DNA from: Streptomyces cylindrosporus | GTDB lineage: Bacteria; Actinomycetota; Actinomycetes; Streptomycetales; Streptomycetaceae | NCBI RefSeq assembly: GCF_022698165.1 | Contig: NZ_JALDAY010000001.1 | Span: 496,001 to 560,000 of the forward strand | Direction: 5' to 3' | Length of the DNA stretch: 64,000 nt | In this document: one piece after another, positions 33,564-42,644 of the stretch | Position numbering within the stretch: position 1 is the stretch's first letter | Layout of the letters: each line of letters begins with the position of its first letter | Made by a program: the position numbers and the translations under genes | Notes under the pieces: model-generated | The model's database searches: none | What the model was told of the DNA's origin: nothing | The model's input: the letters and a program-made list of their open reading frames with translations, nothing else

Positions 33564-34498
33564 CGACCAATGCCGAGACCTTCGTCGTATCCCCGCGCGT
33601 ACGGGCCGCCACGGCCACCGCGACCGTCCGTCGCAAGCAGGGCTTCCAGCACGGGGGTTGGTTCATCGCCCCCTTCATGCTCCTCTTCGTGCTGTTCGTG
33701 ATCTGGCCGCTGCTGCGCGGCGTCTACCTCAGCTTCACCGACGCCAACATCTCCGGCGAGGGCGCGCGCTTCATCGGCCTCGACAACTACCGCGAGGCGC
33801 TGCACGACCCGATGATGTGGGACGCGCTCGGCCACAGCGCGTACTTCACGCTCCTCGTCGTCCCCTGCATCACCGTCCTGGCCTTCCTCCTCGCGATGCT
33901 CGCCCACAACATCGAGCGCGGGAAGTGGCTGTGGCGGCTGTGCTTCTTCGCGCCCTTCCTCCTGCCCTCGACGGTCGCGGGCAACATGTGGCAGTGGCTG
34001 TTCACCCAGGGCATCGGCCTGTTCAACGAGACCCTCGGCATCCAGACGCCCTGGCTGACCGACAAGTCGTACGCCATGCTCGCCATCGTCATCGAGACCC
34101 TGTGGTGGACGGTCGGCTTCAGCTTCCTGCTCTACCTCGCCGCCCTCCAGGGCATCCCCGCCCACCTCTACGAGGCCGCCAAGCTCGACGGCGCGAACGC
34201 CTGGCACCGCATGGTCCACATCACCCTGCCGATGCTGCGCAACATCACCGGCCTGGTGATCGCCCTCCAGGTGCTCGCCTCGCTCCAGCTCTTCGACCAG
34301 GCCGTCGTGATGTTCGACTTCGGCACCGGGCCGGAGAACAGCACCCGGCCGTTCGTGCAGTACACCCTCGAACAGGGCTTCACCAGCTACCGCGTGGGCT
34401 ACGCCTCCGCGATGTCCGTCATCTTCTTCGTGATCATCGCAGTCGTCGCCCTGGCGCGGATGTGGCTGCTGCGCAACCGTGAGGAGAGCGCCCGATGA
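33560..34498 (+). CDS. Carbohydrate ABC transporter permease (MalF type)
   Basis: 312 residues with six membrane helices after a ~30-residue cytoplasmic N-terminus (GGWFIAPFMLLFVLFVIWPLL first). The ATPase-contact EAA loop is EAAKLDGANAWHRMVHITLPML (~residues 210-231). Periplasmic-side features such as FTDANISGEGARFIGLDNYREAL are typical of MalF/UgpA permeases. ATGA overlaps with both the binding-protein and second-permease genes show translational coupling. Confidence 0.93.
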   Translation: MTTNAETFVVSPRVRAATATATVRRKQGFQHGGWFIAPFMLLFVLFVIWPLLRGVYLSFTDANISGEGARFIGLDNYREALHDPMMWDALGHSAYFTLLVVPCITVLAFLLAMLAHNIERGKWLWRLCFFAPFLLPSTVAGNMWQWLFTQGIGLFNETLGIQTPWLTDKSYAMLAIVIETLWWTVGFSFLLYLAALQGIPAHLYEAAKLDGANAWHRMVHITLPMLRNITGLVIALQVLASLQLFDQAVVMFDFGTGPENSTRPFVQYTLEQGFTSYRVGYASAMSVIFFVIIAVVALARMWLLRNREESAR

Positions 34499-35355
34499 CC
34501 ACCGCCGTACAGGTCTCCAAGCGGTCCCGCAGGCCCTGGACCCCGAGCCAGATCGTCCTCACGCTGCTCGGCGTCGCAGTCTCCGCCGTCTTCGTGGCGC
34601 CGATCGCCGCCGCCCTGTTCACCTCCCTCAAGTCCGAGGCGGAGGCGGCCGAGATCCCGCCGCACTGGCTGCCGAGGACGTGGACGACCCAGGCGTGGCG
34701 GGCGCTGTGGTCGACCGGGAACATCGGCAACTGGTTCATCAACTCGCTGGTCGTCTCGGTACTGGTCACCGCCATCGTGCTGACCGTCGCGGCCCTCGCC
34801 GGATACGGCTTCGCCCGCACGGAGTTCCGCGGCAAGGGAGCGCTGATGGGCGTGGTGATGTCGGGCCTGATGATCTCGCCCGCCGTCCTCGGCGTGCCCC
34901 TCTTCACCACCGTCCAGCAGATGGGCATGGTCGACACGTACTGGGGCATGATCCTGCCCCAGTGCGCGCCGGCCGCGATGGTCTACATCCTCTACAAGTT
35001 CTTCCAGGGCGTCCCGCGCGAACTGGAGGAGGCCGCCTTCATCGACGGCGCGGGCCGCTGGCGGGTCTTCTTCACGATCGTGCTCCCGCTTTCCCGCCCG
35101 TCCCTCGCGGCGGTAGGCATCTTCACCTTCATTGCTTCCTGGAACAACTTCCTGTGGCCGTACATGGTCACCAACAACCCCGACCTGATGACCATGCCGA
35201 ACGGCATCGCGACGGTCATGAACTCCTACGGCATCCAGTGGGCCCAGCTCATGGCCGGCGGCCTGATGGCCGGCCTGCCGCTGATCGTCGTGTTCGTCTT
35301 CTTCCAGCGCCAGATCGTGGCGGGCGTCGCACACACCGGATTGGCGGGCCAGTGA
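34495..35355 (+). CDS. Carbohydrate ABC transporter permease (MalG type)
   Basis: 286 residues with six helices (QIVLTLLGVAVSAVFVAPIAAALF first, LPLIVVFVFFQRQIVAG last). The EAA loop is LEEAAFIDGAGRWRVFFTIVLPLSRP (~residues 180-205). The MalG-type C-terminal tail ends VAHTGLAGQ. It pairs with the preceding MalF-type permease to form the channel. It overlaps the GH43 gene by GTGA. Confidence 0.93.
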   Translation: MTTAVQVSKRSRRPWTPSQIVLTLLGVAVSAVFVAPIAAALFTSLKSEAEAAEIPPHWLPRTWTTQAWRALWSTGNIGNWFINSLVVSVLVTAIVLTVAALAGYGFARTEFRGKGALMGVVMSGLMISPAVLGVPLFTTVQQMGMVDTYWGMILPQCAPAAMVYILYKFFQGVPRELEEAAFIDGAGRWRVFFTIVLPLSRPSLAAVGIFTFIASWNNFLWPYMVTNNPDLMTMPNGIATVMNSYGIQWAQLMAGGLMAGLPLIVVFVFFQRQIVAGVAHTGLAGQ

Positions 35356-36320
35356 GAGTACGCGGAGCGGTTACGGCCCTGGTGGCCATCGTGCTGGCAT
35401 TCCTCCCCAACGCGGCCCAGGCCGAGGCGAGTTACCCCGACCCCCTCCCCATCACCGGCCAGCAGATCATCCACGACCCGACCGTCCTCCACCTCAAGTC
35501 CGGCGGATACGTCGCCTATTCGACCGGCGGGATCATCGGCGCCCGCACGTCGAAGGACCTGCGCCAGTGGGACGACGCGGGCAACGCCTTCGCCACACCG
35601 CCGAGTTGGTGGTACGAGTACAACGACACCGGCGACCCCTGGGCGCCGGACATCTCCTACCGCGACGGCCGCTACTGGCTCTACTACGCCGTCTCGTCCT
35701 GGGGCACCAACCACTCCGCGATCGGCGTGGCCACCTCCCCGTCCGGACTCCCCGGCACCTGGACCGACCACGGCAAGGCGTTCACCTCCGAGACCACGGA
35801 CACCTGGAACGCCATCGACCCGGCGATCGTCCGCGCCGACGGCCGGCTCTGGATGGCGTTCGGCTCGTACTGGACCGGCATCCGCATGGTGGAGCTGGAC
35901 CCCGGGACCGGCAAGGCGATCCCGTCCGCGACGGTCGCCCACCTCGCCACCCGCCCGGACGCCCCGTACGCGGTCGAGGGCCCGTACATCGTCAGACACG
36001 GCCGCTACTACTACCTCTTCGCCTCCTACGACGCCTGTTGTGCGGGAGTGAACTCCACGTACAAGATCAGGGTGGGCCGCTCGACAAAGGTGACGGGCCC
36101 CTACGAGGACAGCACGGGCAAGCCCCTGCTGGAGGGAGGCGGCGACCTGCTCCTGGCCGGCCACGGCAGGTACATCGGCACGGGAGGAGAGTCGGTCTTC
36201 CGCGCCAAGGGCGGGGACTGGCTGGCGTACCACTACTACGACGGCGAGGACAACGGCACGCCGAAGCTGGGGCTGAACAGGCTCAGCTGGACAAGAAACG
36301 GCTGGCCAGTCGTCCTTTAG
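35352..36320 (+). CDS. Secreted GH43 endo-/exo-arabinanase
   Basis: 322 residues. A Sec signal peptide, VRGAVTALVAIVLAFLPNAAQA, precedes a five-bladed GH43 propeller. The catalytic acids are Asp42 (HDPT, general base), Asp156 (AIDPAIV, pKa modulator) and Glu209 (VEGPYIV, general acid). APDISYRDGRYWLYYAVSSWGTNHSAIG and the C-terminal YHYYDGEDNGTPKLGLN are arabinanase landmarks. It should cut alpha-1,5-arabinan outside the cell for uptake by the ABC system encoded just upstream. GTG 35352 is set by the GTGA overlap and the signal peptide. The stop codon is followed directly by repeat copy 3. Confidence 0.92.
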   Translation: MRVRGAVTALVAIVLAFLPNAAQAEASYPDPLPITGQQIIHDPTVLHLKSGGYVAYSTGGIIGARTSKDLRQWDDAGNAFATPPSWWYEYNDTGDPWAPDISYRDGRYWLYYAVSSWGTNHSAIGVATSPSGLPGTWTDHGKAFTSETTDTWNAIDPAIVRADGRLWMAFGSYWTGIRMVELDPGTGKAIPSATVAHLATRPDAPYAVEGPYIVRHGRYYYLFASYDACCAGVNSTYKIRVGRSTKVTGPYEDSTGKPLLEGGGDLLLAGHGRYIGTGGESVFRAKGGDWLAYHYYDGEDNGTPKLGLNRLSWTRNGWPVVL

Positions 36321-36366
36321 GGGCGCGGGGAACTGCGCGACCAGCCCCAACGCACCCGCAGCCGCC
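36320..36366. repeat. Dispersed ~45-bp stop-codon-adjacent repeat, copy 3
   Basis: Begins GGGGCGCGGGGAACTGCGCG at the last base of the GH43 stop codon and ends about 35 bases before the GH51 start. It may work as a weak terminator or mRNA-end element between the two genes. Confidence 0.85.
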
Positions 36367-36399
36367 ACCCTTCAGAACCACCCCCTTCGAAAGGCGAAC

Positions 36400-37911
36400 A
36401 TGCACACCGCCCGCTTCACGCTCGACCCCGCATTCACCGTCGGCCCGGTCAACCCCCGCCTCTTCGGATCCTTCGTCGAACACCTCGGCCGCTGCGTCTA
36501 CACCGGCGTCTTCGAGCCCGGCCACCCCACCGCCGACGAGGACGGCATCCGCACCGACGTACTGGACCTCGTCCGGGAACTCGGCGTCACCGCCATCCGC
36601 TACCCCGGCGGCAACTTCGTCTCCGGCTACAAGTGGGAGGACTCCGTCGGCCCCGCCGAGGACCGCCCCCGCCGCCTCGACCTCGCCTGGCGCTCCACGG
36701 AGACCAACCGCTTCGGACTCTCGGAGTACATCGCCTTCCTCCGCAAGGTCGGCCCCCAGGCCGAACCCATGATGGCCATCAACCTCGGCACCCGCGGAGT
36801 CGCCGAGGCCCTCGAACTCCAGGAGTACGCCAACCACCCCGCCGGCACCGCCCTCTCCGACCTCCGTGTCGCGCACGGCGACAAGGACCCCTTCGGCATC
36901 AAGCTGTGGTGCCTCGGCAACGAGATGGACGGCCCCTGGCAGACCGGCCACAAGACCGCCGAGGAGTACGGCAGGATCGCCGCCGAGACCGCCCGCGCGA
37001 TGCGCCAGATCGACCCGGGCGTCGAACTCGTCGCCTGCGGCTCCTCCAGCCAGTCCATGCCGACCTTCGCCGCGTGGGAGGCGACGGTCCTGGAGGAGAC
37101 GTACGACCTCGTCGACCACATCTCCCTGCACGCCTACTACCAGCCCGAGAACGGCGACATCGACTCCTTCCTGGCCTCCGCCGTCGACATGGAGTCCTTC
37201 ATCGAGAACGTGGTCGCCACCGCCGACCACATCGGCGCGAAGCTGAAGTCGAAGAAGAGGATCAACCTCTCCTTCGACGAGTGGAACGTCTGGTACATGT
37301 CCAAGTGGCACGAGATCGAGAACTCCAGCGCGCGCGACTGGGCGGAGGCCCCCCGCCTCCTGGAGGACAACTACAGCGTGATGGACGCCGTCGTCTTCGG
37401 CTCCCTCCTCATCGCGCTGCTCCGCCACGCCGACCGCGTCACCGTCGCCTGCCTCGCCCAGCTCGTCAACGTCATCGCCCCGATCATGACCGAGCCCGGC
37501 GGCCCGGCCTGGCGCCAGACGACCTTCTTCCCCTTCGCCCAGGCCTCCCGGTACGGCCGCGGCCAGGTCCTCGACGTCCGCGTGGACTCACCGACGTACG
37601 AGACGAAGAAGTACGGCGAGGCCGACCTGCTGCACGCCACCGCGGTGCGCGCGGAGGACGGCACCGTCACCGTCTTCGCGGTCAACCGCAGCCGGACCGA
37701 GTCCCTCCCGCTCGAAGTCGCCCTGAACAGGCTGGACTTGACGTCCGTCGTCGAGCACAGCGCCCTCGCCGACGCCGATCCGGACGCCCGGAACACCCTC
37801 GACGACCCCGAGCGGGTCGCCCCGCACGCCGTCGAGGGCACCGCGCTCGCGGACGGCACCCTCACCGCCGTACTCGAACCGCTGTCGTGGAACGTGATCC
37901 GGCTGGCCTGA
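36400..37911 (+). CDS. GH51 alpha-L-arabinofuranosidase, intracellular
   Basis: 503 residues without a signal peptide. The (beta/alpha)8 barrel begins PRLFGSFVEHLGRCVYTGVF and carries the acid/base Glu175 (CLGNEMDGPWQ) and nucleophile Glu294 (LSFDEWNVWY). A C-terminal beta domain (ATAVRAEDGTVTVFAVNRS) closes the protein. It removes terminal arabinofuranosyl residues from imported arabino-oligosaccharides in the cytoplasm. It lies downstream of the ABC/GH43 operon across repeat copy 3 and probably belongs to the same regulon. AAGG (36390s) precedes the ATG. Confidence 0.93.
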   Translation: MHTARFTLDPAFTVGPVNPRLFGSFVEHLGRCVYTGVFEPGHPTADEDGIRTDVLDLVRELGVTAIRYPGGNFVSGYKWEDSVGPAEDRPRRLDLAWRSTETNRFGLSEYIAFLRKVGPQAEPMMAINLGTRGVAEALELQEYANHPAGTALSDLRVAHGDKDPFGIKLWCLGNEMDGPWQTGHKTAEEYGRIAAETARAMRQIDPGVELVACGSSSQSMPTFAAWEATVLEETYDLVDHISLHAYYQPENGDIDSFLASAVDMESFIENVVATADHIGAKLKSKKRINLSFDEWNVWYMSKWHEIENSSARDWAEAPRLLEDNYSVMDAVVFGSLLIALLRHADRVTVACLAQLVNVIAPIMTEPGGPAWRQTTFFPFAQASRYGRGQVLDVRVDSPTYETKKYGEADLLHATAVRAEDGTVTVFAVNRSRTESLPLEVALNRLDLTSVVEHSALADADPDARNTLDDPERVAPHAVEGTALADGTLTAVLEPLSWNVIRLA

Positions 37912-37912
37912 C

Positions 37913-37948
37913 GGGATTCAAGGGATCCAAGGGATTCAAGGGATTCAC
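37913..37948. repeat. 9-bp tandem repeat, four units
   Basis: GGGATTCAA repeated four times with single changes (GGGATCCAA in unit 2, GGGATTCAC in unit 4). It fills the short gap between the convergent GH51 and propeller-protein stops and overlaps the latter's stop codon. Confidence 0.85.
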
Positions 37949-39105
37949 TGCTCGATGTGCACCTGCGCGGGCGGGTACGGGGACGAGGACGTCGTGCCGA
38001 CGGCCCAGTAGCCGCCCGCGCCGGGGACTGAGGCAAGTGCCATGGTGAGTACGGGAGTTGTGGCCGTCGCACCTCGTTCGCTCACCCAGCTGCCGTCCTC
38101 CCACCGGAGGTGGTGCGCGCGGGTCTGGTCCCAGAAGTCCCAGCCGGCGATGCGGTCGGGGCCGCCCTGGCCGTCGTCGACGATCGAGGTGAGCATGCCG
38201 ACGGTGAACGGGGCGGTGACGGTGTTCCAGGCGTCGCCGTCCCAGTGGCGGAGGGTGACGCTCGGGGGCTTGCCGGGTGGGCCGCCGACTCCGAAGTCGT
38301 AGCCGGTGAGCCAGATGTCGTCGGCGGCGACCGGGAGGAGGTCGGTGACGGTGAGGCGGAAGCCGGCGGGGAGGGGCAGTTCGGTCCAACTCTCCCCGTC
38401 CCAGCGGGCGATGAGCGTGCTGTCGTAGACCCAGACCTCGCCGGACCGGGTCACGCGTACGCCCGAGGGGGCCGCGGTGGGGGCGCTCGGGGGCGTCGGC
38501 TGCCAGGTCAGCTCCGTGCCGTGGCCGTGCAGCAGGACCGCGCCGTCGGAGTTGCGGCCGGAGAGCCAGAGGTCGCCGTCCGGGGCGACGGCCACGCCGG
38601 TCAGCGAGGTGCCGCTCGCGGTCCGGCCGGGGAAGTCGGCCTCCCGCCAGGTGGTGCCGTCCCAGGAGAGCAGGTGGGCCGTGCCGTACTGGTCGGCGCC
38701 GACGGTCCAGGCGCCGGTGGCGGAGGCGGCGACGGAGCGGAGGTAGCCGTTGAAGCCCAGTCGGTCGATGTCGAGTTGGGTCCAGGCCCGGCCGTCCCAC
38801 AGCAGGGCGAGCGGGTAGCCGCGGGTGCTGCCGTTGCGGCCTTCCTCGCCGACGGCCCAGGCGAGGTCGGGGGAGGCCGCCGCCACGCCGAGCAACTGGG
38901 CGGCGGCCAGGCACTCCGGGGCCGTCACGGCCTGCCACTCATGCGGCACCCCGGCGGTGGCCGAGCGCACGCCACCGGTCGCCCCCACACTCGTTCCGGA
39001 GCTCACATCCGCCTTCGCGCTCGCGTTGGCGCGCGCACTCGCCGAGGCCAGCCCCAAGCCGGCCCCGGAACCGATTAATCCGCTGATGAAACGCCGTCTT
39101 CGCAC
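37945..39105 (-). CDS. Secreted beta-propeller-like protein of unknown function
   Basis: 386 residues. The Tat-type N-terminus RRRRFISGLIGSGAGLGLASA is followed by repeated blades of the form LLWDGRAWTQL, LLSWDGTTWREADF, ARWDGESWTELPLP and LRHWDGDAWNTVTAP (about every 45-50 residues), pointing to a propeller of six or seven blades. I cannot assign an activity. GTG 39105 with GGGGGAGGG upstream is the start. It is convergent with GH51 and upstream-adjacent to the GH35 gene on the same strand (67-base gap), so a role in binding or handling extracellular sugar polymers is possible. Confidence 0.75.
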   Translation of the reverse strand: MRRRRFISGLIGSGAGLGLASASARANASAKADVSSGTSVGATGGVRSATAGVPHEWQAVTAPECLAAAQLLGVAAASPDLAWAVGEEGRNGSTRGYPLALLWDGRAWTQLDIDRLGFNGYLRSVAASATGAWTVGADQYGTAHLLSWDGTTWREADFPGRTASGTSLTGVAVAPDGDLWLSGRNSDGAVLLHGHGTELTWQPTPPSAPTAAPSGVRVTRSGEVWVYDSTLIARWDGESWTELPLPAGFRLTVTDLLPVAADDIWLTGYDFGVGGPPGKPPSVTLRHWDGDAWNTVTAPFTVGMLTSIVDDGQGGPDRIAGWDFWDQTRAHHLRWEDGSWVSERGATATTPVLTMALASVPGAGGYWAVGTTSSSPYPPAQVHIEQ

Positions 39106-39172
39106 GGGATTCCCTCCCCCTTGAGCGGTCCGCGGAGGCACCACCGTGAACCAGCCCGCCGGAGAAGGCAAG

Positions 39173-42109
39173 TCATACGTCGGCCACCGTCACCCCGCCC
39201 GCCGCCGCCCCCAGCAGCGTCAGCCGCACGTCCGACGGCCCGGCCGGTGTGGTCCCGTCGGACAGGACCGCCAAGGCGAGTGTGTTGGTGCCACGTGTGC
39301 GGAGGATCCCGTTCGGGAGCGCGAAGGTGTGCTGCGGGCCTACGTCGTTGATGTACTGGCCCATGTTCCAGCCGTTCAGGAAGATCTGGACGCGATACGC
39401 ACGGGCCGGGTCGTCGTCGAGGACGAGTCCGATCGACGCGTCGATGCCGGAGTCGACGGCGAGCTTGAAGCCGGTCCGGTACCAGGTCACCCCCTGCTGC
39501 CGGTCGGCCCGCGGCAGTTCGGCCTCCGGCCAGTCGCCGTCGGCGTGGTCCGGCAGGTGCCAGCCGTGCCGCTCCCCGTACAGGCCGCCGTTGTTCTGCG
39601 GCCCGCGCACCGGGTCGGGTGCCGCCTCGCCCTGGATGCGCCAGCTGAGCCGCGGTGCGGCCCCCGCGAAGGTGACCGCCGTCAGCCCGCGCGCCACCTT
39701 GTGCGTGTCCTGCGCCTTGCCGTCCTGGTCGTGCTGCATCCGCCGGACGAGCACGGACAGCACATGCGCACCGTCCTTCCGCAGCTCCTCCGGTACGTCG
39801 AACACCGCCGTGTCGGCCCAACTCCCTTGCCGCACACTGCTGTTGCCCGGCACCGGCATCCGGTGCGTGCCCAGTGGCCGCCCGTCCAGCCAGGCCATCA
39901 GCAGCCCCTGGGTGCCCGTGCTGTAGGCGAGGGAGACGGACTCGGCGCCGCGCGCGTCGGTGAAGTGTCCGCGGTACCAGACGTCGCCGTAGTGGAAGCC
40001 GTAGTCGTCGGCGAAGAGCACGGGCTGCCCGTCGGGGACGGGCGTGGTGCTGTACGTGGTGGTCCGGTCGGCGAGCTTCCAGTCGGAGTCGTCGTAGTCG
40101 GGCGCGGCCTCCGGGTTCTCCGTCTTCCGCCGCCACCCGCCACGCAGCGCGGGGAGGGTGACGGTACCGACCCCGGGCAGGGGCTGCGCGGCCCGCAGGC
40201 TCCCGGACGCGGACGTCCGTACCTTCAATTCCCCTCCATTCCACGTCACTTCACGCAGCCCGCGCGGCCCCCACACCTCCAGCTCCGCGGCCCGCACGGT
40301 GTCGCCGGTGAGCCGCACCGCCGTACCGCTCACGTCGGCGGTCCGCAGCAGGGCGGGCCCGTACACCAGCACCGAGCCGGACGGTGTCTCGCGCGGCCAC
40401 AGCCGTACGGACGTCTCGTCGTCCGCGAGGAGCAGCAGCAGCGGGGTGCCGACTCCGCCGCCGGACACCAACACCCTTGTCAGACCGTCCAGTTGGGCCT
40501 CGATCCGCAGCAGCCCGTCCTCGTACGACCAGTCGGCGTCCCCCTCCACCACCGTGACCGTCGGCCGCATCGCGCACTCCAGCGCGGTCACCGTCGTCTC
40601 GCCGGAACGCCCGGTGAGAACGGCGATCTCCTGGCGCCCGGCGCTGAGCGCCAGCATGGGCTGCGCGTTGGAGTACCGCAGCTCGCGCCTGCCCAACTTG
40701 AGCCCGGTGACGAGCAGTCGCGCGTCCTGCGCCGGGACGGTGACGGGCGCGTCGATGCCGGGCACGGCCGAAGTGACCGTCTGTTTCCCGTCGTTGCGCA
40801 CGACGTAGACCTGGGCGCCGGTGTCCGGGTTGGCCAGGTGGTACACCTTCAGGCCGTCCGCCGTGACGTCCTCGGCGCGGTCCAGCTTCGCCAAGTCGGG
40901 TACGTGATACAGCAGTTGGCCGAGCTGGTGCATCGGCACGAGCTTGTCCGTGGCCTGCCGGCCCTCGTCGATGGCGGCCCCGTAGTCGTACGAGGTGTAG
41001 ACGACCGGCGCGGGCAGCCAGCCCCAGGAGGTGCCGCCGAAGGTCATGTAGACGTTGTGCAGGGTGATGCCGTTGGCGAAGTTGGTGAGGTAGAAGCGCC
41101 GTTCGTAGGCGGCGTCACGCAGCCGCCGGGACTCGGCGTACCCCTTCCCCTTGAACCAGACCCCGCCCCACGGATCGAACCAGCCGCCCCCGAACTCCGG
41201 TACCAGGCCCGGGGTTTGCGGGCTCGCGGTCGCCCCGCCCTTCGTCCCGCCGACCCCGAAGTGCCCCCAGTCCGGCGGCGTGAGCGTCGGCGAGGGATAC
41301 CCGTCGAAGCCGTACAGCCAACGCCCCTGTTCCCCATCGGTGTCGAAGGAGCCGGGGATCCAGTACCCGTTCCTGCCCTTGTCGTTGTGGAACAGCGGTA
41401 CGTCGATGCCGTCGGCCCGCACCTTCCGGTACAGGTGGGCCATGTAGTCGCGCCCGGCGGGTTCGGTGACGTGGGCGTCGTACTCGTTCTCGATCTGGTA
41501 GAGCAGGATCGTGCCGCCGCCCTTGCTGTACAGGTGCCGGCCGGCGATGGCGTTGACCTGGTCGAGCCATTCGTCGACGTACTTCAGATAGGTCGGGTCC
41601 GAGGTCCGTGCCGTGCCCTCGGTGGCCGTCAGCCAGCCGGGGAAGCCGCCGCCGTCGATCTCGGCGTTGATGTAGGGGCCGGGGCGCAGGATGACGTAGA
41701 TCCCGGTCTCGCTCGCCATCCGCAGGAACAGGTCCAGGTCGCGGACGCCGGTGAAGTCGTATTGCCCCGGTGCGGCGGAGTGGTAGTTCCACGACACGTA
41801 GATGCTGACGGCGTTGTACCCGTGGGCGCGCATCTTCTGGAGCACGTCCCGCCACAGCGAGGGGCTCGGCAGCCGGAAGGGATGCATCTCGCCCGACCAC
41901 ACCACCAGCCGCCGGCCGTCGACGATCAGCGAGTAGCGGTCGAAGCCGATAGTGTGCCGCTTCCCGTCCGCGGCCGGCGGCGCGGGCGCGGGCCCCGTCG
42001 GCACGGTCGGCGCGGCATAGGCGCAGCTCGCCGCCCCGCTGCCGCCGAGCGCCAGCCCGAGCGCCGTGGTTCCGGCAAGGGCGCTGAAGGTACGTCTGCT
42101 GAGCCCCAA
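39173..42109 (-). CDS. Secreted GH35 beta-galactosidase
   Basis: 978 residues from TTG 42109, with GGGAGG five bases upstream; the start gives the Tat signal GLSRRTFSALAGTTALGLALG. The GH35 barrel includes FRLPSPSLWRDVLQKMRAHGYNAVSIYVSWNYHS, RPGPYINAEIDGGGFPGWL and acid/base Glu209 (YQIENEYD). The nucleophile is probably Glu305 (VPEFGGGWFDPWGG). Two C-terminal jelly-roll domains include WYRTGFKLAVDSG and FLNGWNMGQYI. It should strip galactose from arabinogalactan side chains, which fits the adjacent arabinan genes. The in-frame ORF runs on to 42301, but that part crosses the divergent Rrf2 gene. Confidence 0.9.
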   Translation of the reverse strand: MGLSRRTFSALAGTTALGLALGGSGAASCAYAAPTVPTGPAPAPPAADGKRHTIGFDRYSLIVDGRRLVVWSGEMHPFRLPSPSLWRDVLQKMRAHGYNAVSIYVSWNYHSAAPGQYDFTGVRDLDLFLRMASETGIYVILRPGPYINAEIDGGGFPGWLTATEGTARTSDPTYLKYVDEWLDQVNAIAGRHLYSKGGGTILLYQIENEYDAHVTEPAGRDYMAHLYRKVRADGIDVPLFHNDKGRNGYWIPGSFDTDGEQGRWLYGFDGYPSPTLTPPDWGHFGVGGTKGGATASPQTPGLVPEFGGGWFDPWGGVWFKGKGYAESRRLRDAAYERRFYLTNFANGITLHNVYMTFGGTSWGWLPAPVVYTSYDYGAAIDEGRQATDKLVPMHQLGQLLYHVPDLAKLDRAEDVTADGLKVYHLANPDTGAQVYVVRNDGKQTVTSAVPGIDAPVTVPAQDARLLVTGLKLGRRELRYSNAQPMLALSAGRQEIAVLTGRSGETTVTALECAMRPTVTVVEGDADWSYEDGLLRIEAQLDGLTRVLVSGGGVGTPLLLLLADDETSVRLWPRETPSGSVLVYGPALLRTADVSGTAVRLTGDTVRAAELEVWGPRGLREVTWNGGELKVRTSASGSLRAAQPLPGVGTVTLPALRGGWRRKTENPEAAPDYDDSDWKLADRTTTYSTTPVPDGQPVLFADDYGFHYGDVWYRGHFTDARGAESVSLAYSTGTQGLLMAWLDGRPLGTHRMPVPGNSSVRQGSWADTAVFDVPEELRKDGAHVLSVLVRRMQHDQDGKAQDTHKVARGLTAVTFAGAAPRLSWRIQGEAAPDPVRGPQNNGGLYGERHGWHLPDHADGDWPEAELPRADRQQGVTWYRTGFKLAVDSGIDASIGLVLDDDPARAYRVQIFLNGWNMGQYINDVGPQHTFALPNGILRTRGTNTLALAVLSDGTTPAGPSDVRLTLLGAAAGGVTVADV

Positions 42110-42150
42110 GGGAGCCTCCCGTCGTGCCGGTCGGTCGGCGCGTGCGAGGT

Positions 42151-42179
42151 CATTGTGTACAGGGCTACCCGCCACAATG
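42151..42179. promoter_or_regulatory. Inverted repeat in the GH35/rrf2 divergent promoter
   Basis: CATTGTG (42151-42157) and CACAATG (42173-42179) are exact inverted copies 15 bases apart, ending 5 bases before the Rrf2 start codon. This is a likely autoregulatory site of the Rrf2 protein that may also affect the GH35 gene. Confidence 0.5.
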
Positions 42180-42184
42180 GTGCT

Positions 42185-42643
42185 ATGAGGATCTCGGCAC
42201 GGGCGGATTACGCGGTACGGGCGGTTCTTGAGCTCGCCGTTCGGCAGGACGGTGGACCGGTGAAGGCGGAGGCCATCGCCGCCGAGCAGGACATCCCGCA
42301 CAAGTTCCTGGAGGGGATCCTCGGCGATCTGCGGCGCGGCGGGATCGTCGACAGCCGGCGCGGCGGGGGCGGCGGCTACCGGCTGGCGCGGGAGGCGGCG
42401 AAGATCACCGTCGCGGACGTCATCCGTGCGGTGGACGGGCCCATCGTGTCGGTACGGGGCGAGCGGCCGACGGGGTTGGAGTACACCGGGTCGGCGCAGC
42501 CGCTGCTGCCGCTGTGGATCGCGCTGCGGGCCAATGTGCGCCGCATCCTGGAGGGCGTCACCATCGCGGACATCGCGGCGGACGCGCTGCCGGAGCCGGT
42601 GAAGGAGCTGGCGGCGGAACCGGCTGCCTGGGAGAACCCGTAG
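42185..42643 (+). CDS. Rrf2-family transcriptional regulator lacking cysteines
   Basis: 152 residues. The winged HTH is MRISARADYAVRAVLELAV...VKAEAIAAEQDIPHKFLEGILGDLRRGGIVDSRRGGGGGYRLAR, a clear Rrf2 N-terminus, then VADVIRAVDGPIVSVRGERP. There is no cysteine at all, so it cannot hold the iron-sulfur cluster of IscR/NsrR/RsrR. It may sense another signal, as the cysteine-metabolism regulator CymR does. ATG 42185 is close to an inverted repeat that it probably binds. Confidence 0.9.
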   Translation: MRISARADYAVRAVLELAVRQDGGPVKAEAIAAEQDIPHKFLEGILGDLRRGGIVDSRRGGGGGYRLAREAAKITVADVIRAVDGPIVSVRGERPTGLEYTGSAQPLLPLWIALRANVRRILEGVTIADIAADALPEPVKELAAEPAAWENP

Positions 42644-42644
42644 G

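Noticed and set aside
42110..42301. GH35 frame running up to 42301
   Set aside because: That part overlaps the divergent Rrf2 gene and its promoter; the Tat signal starts at TTG 42109.
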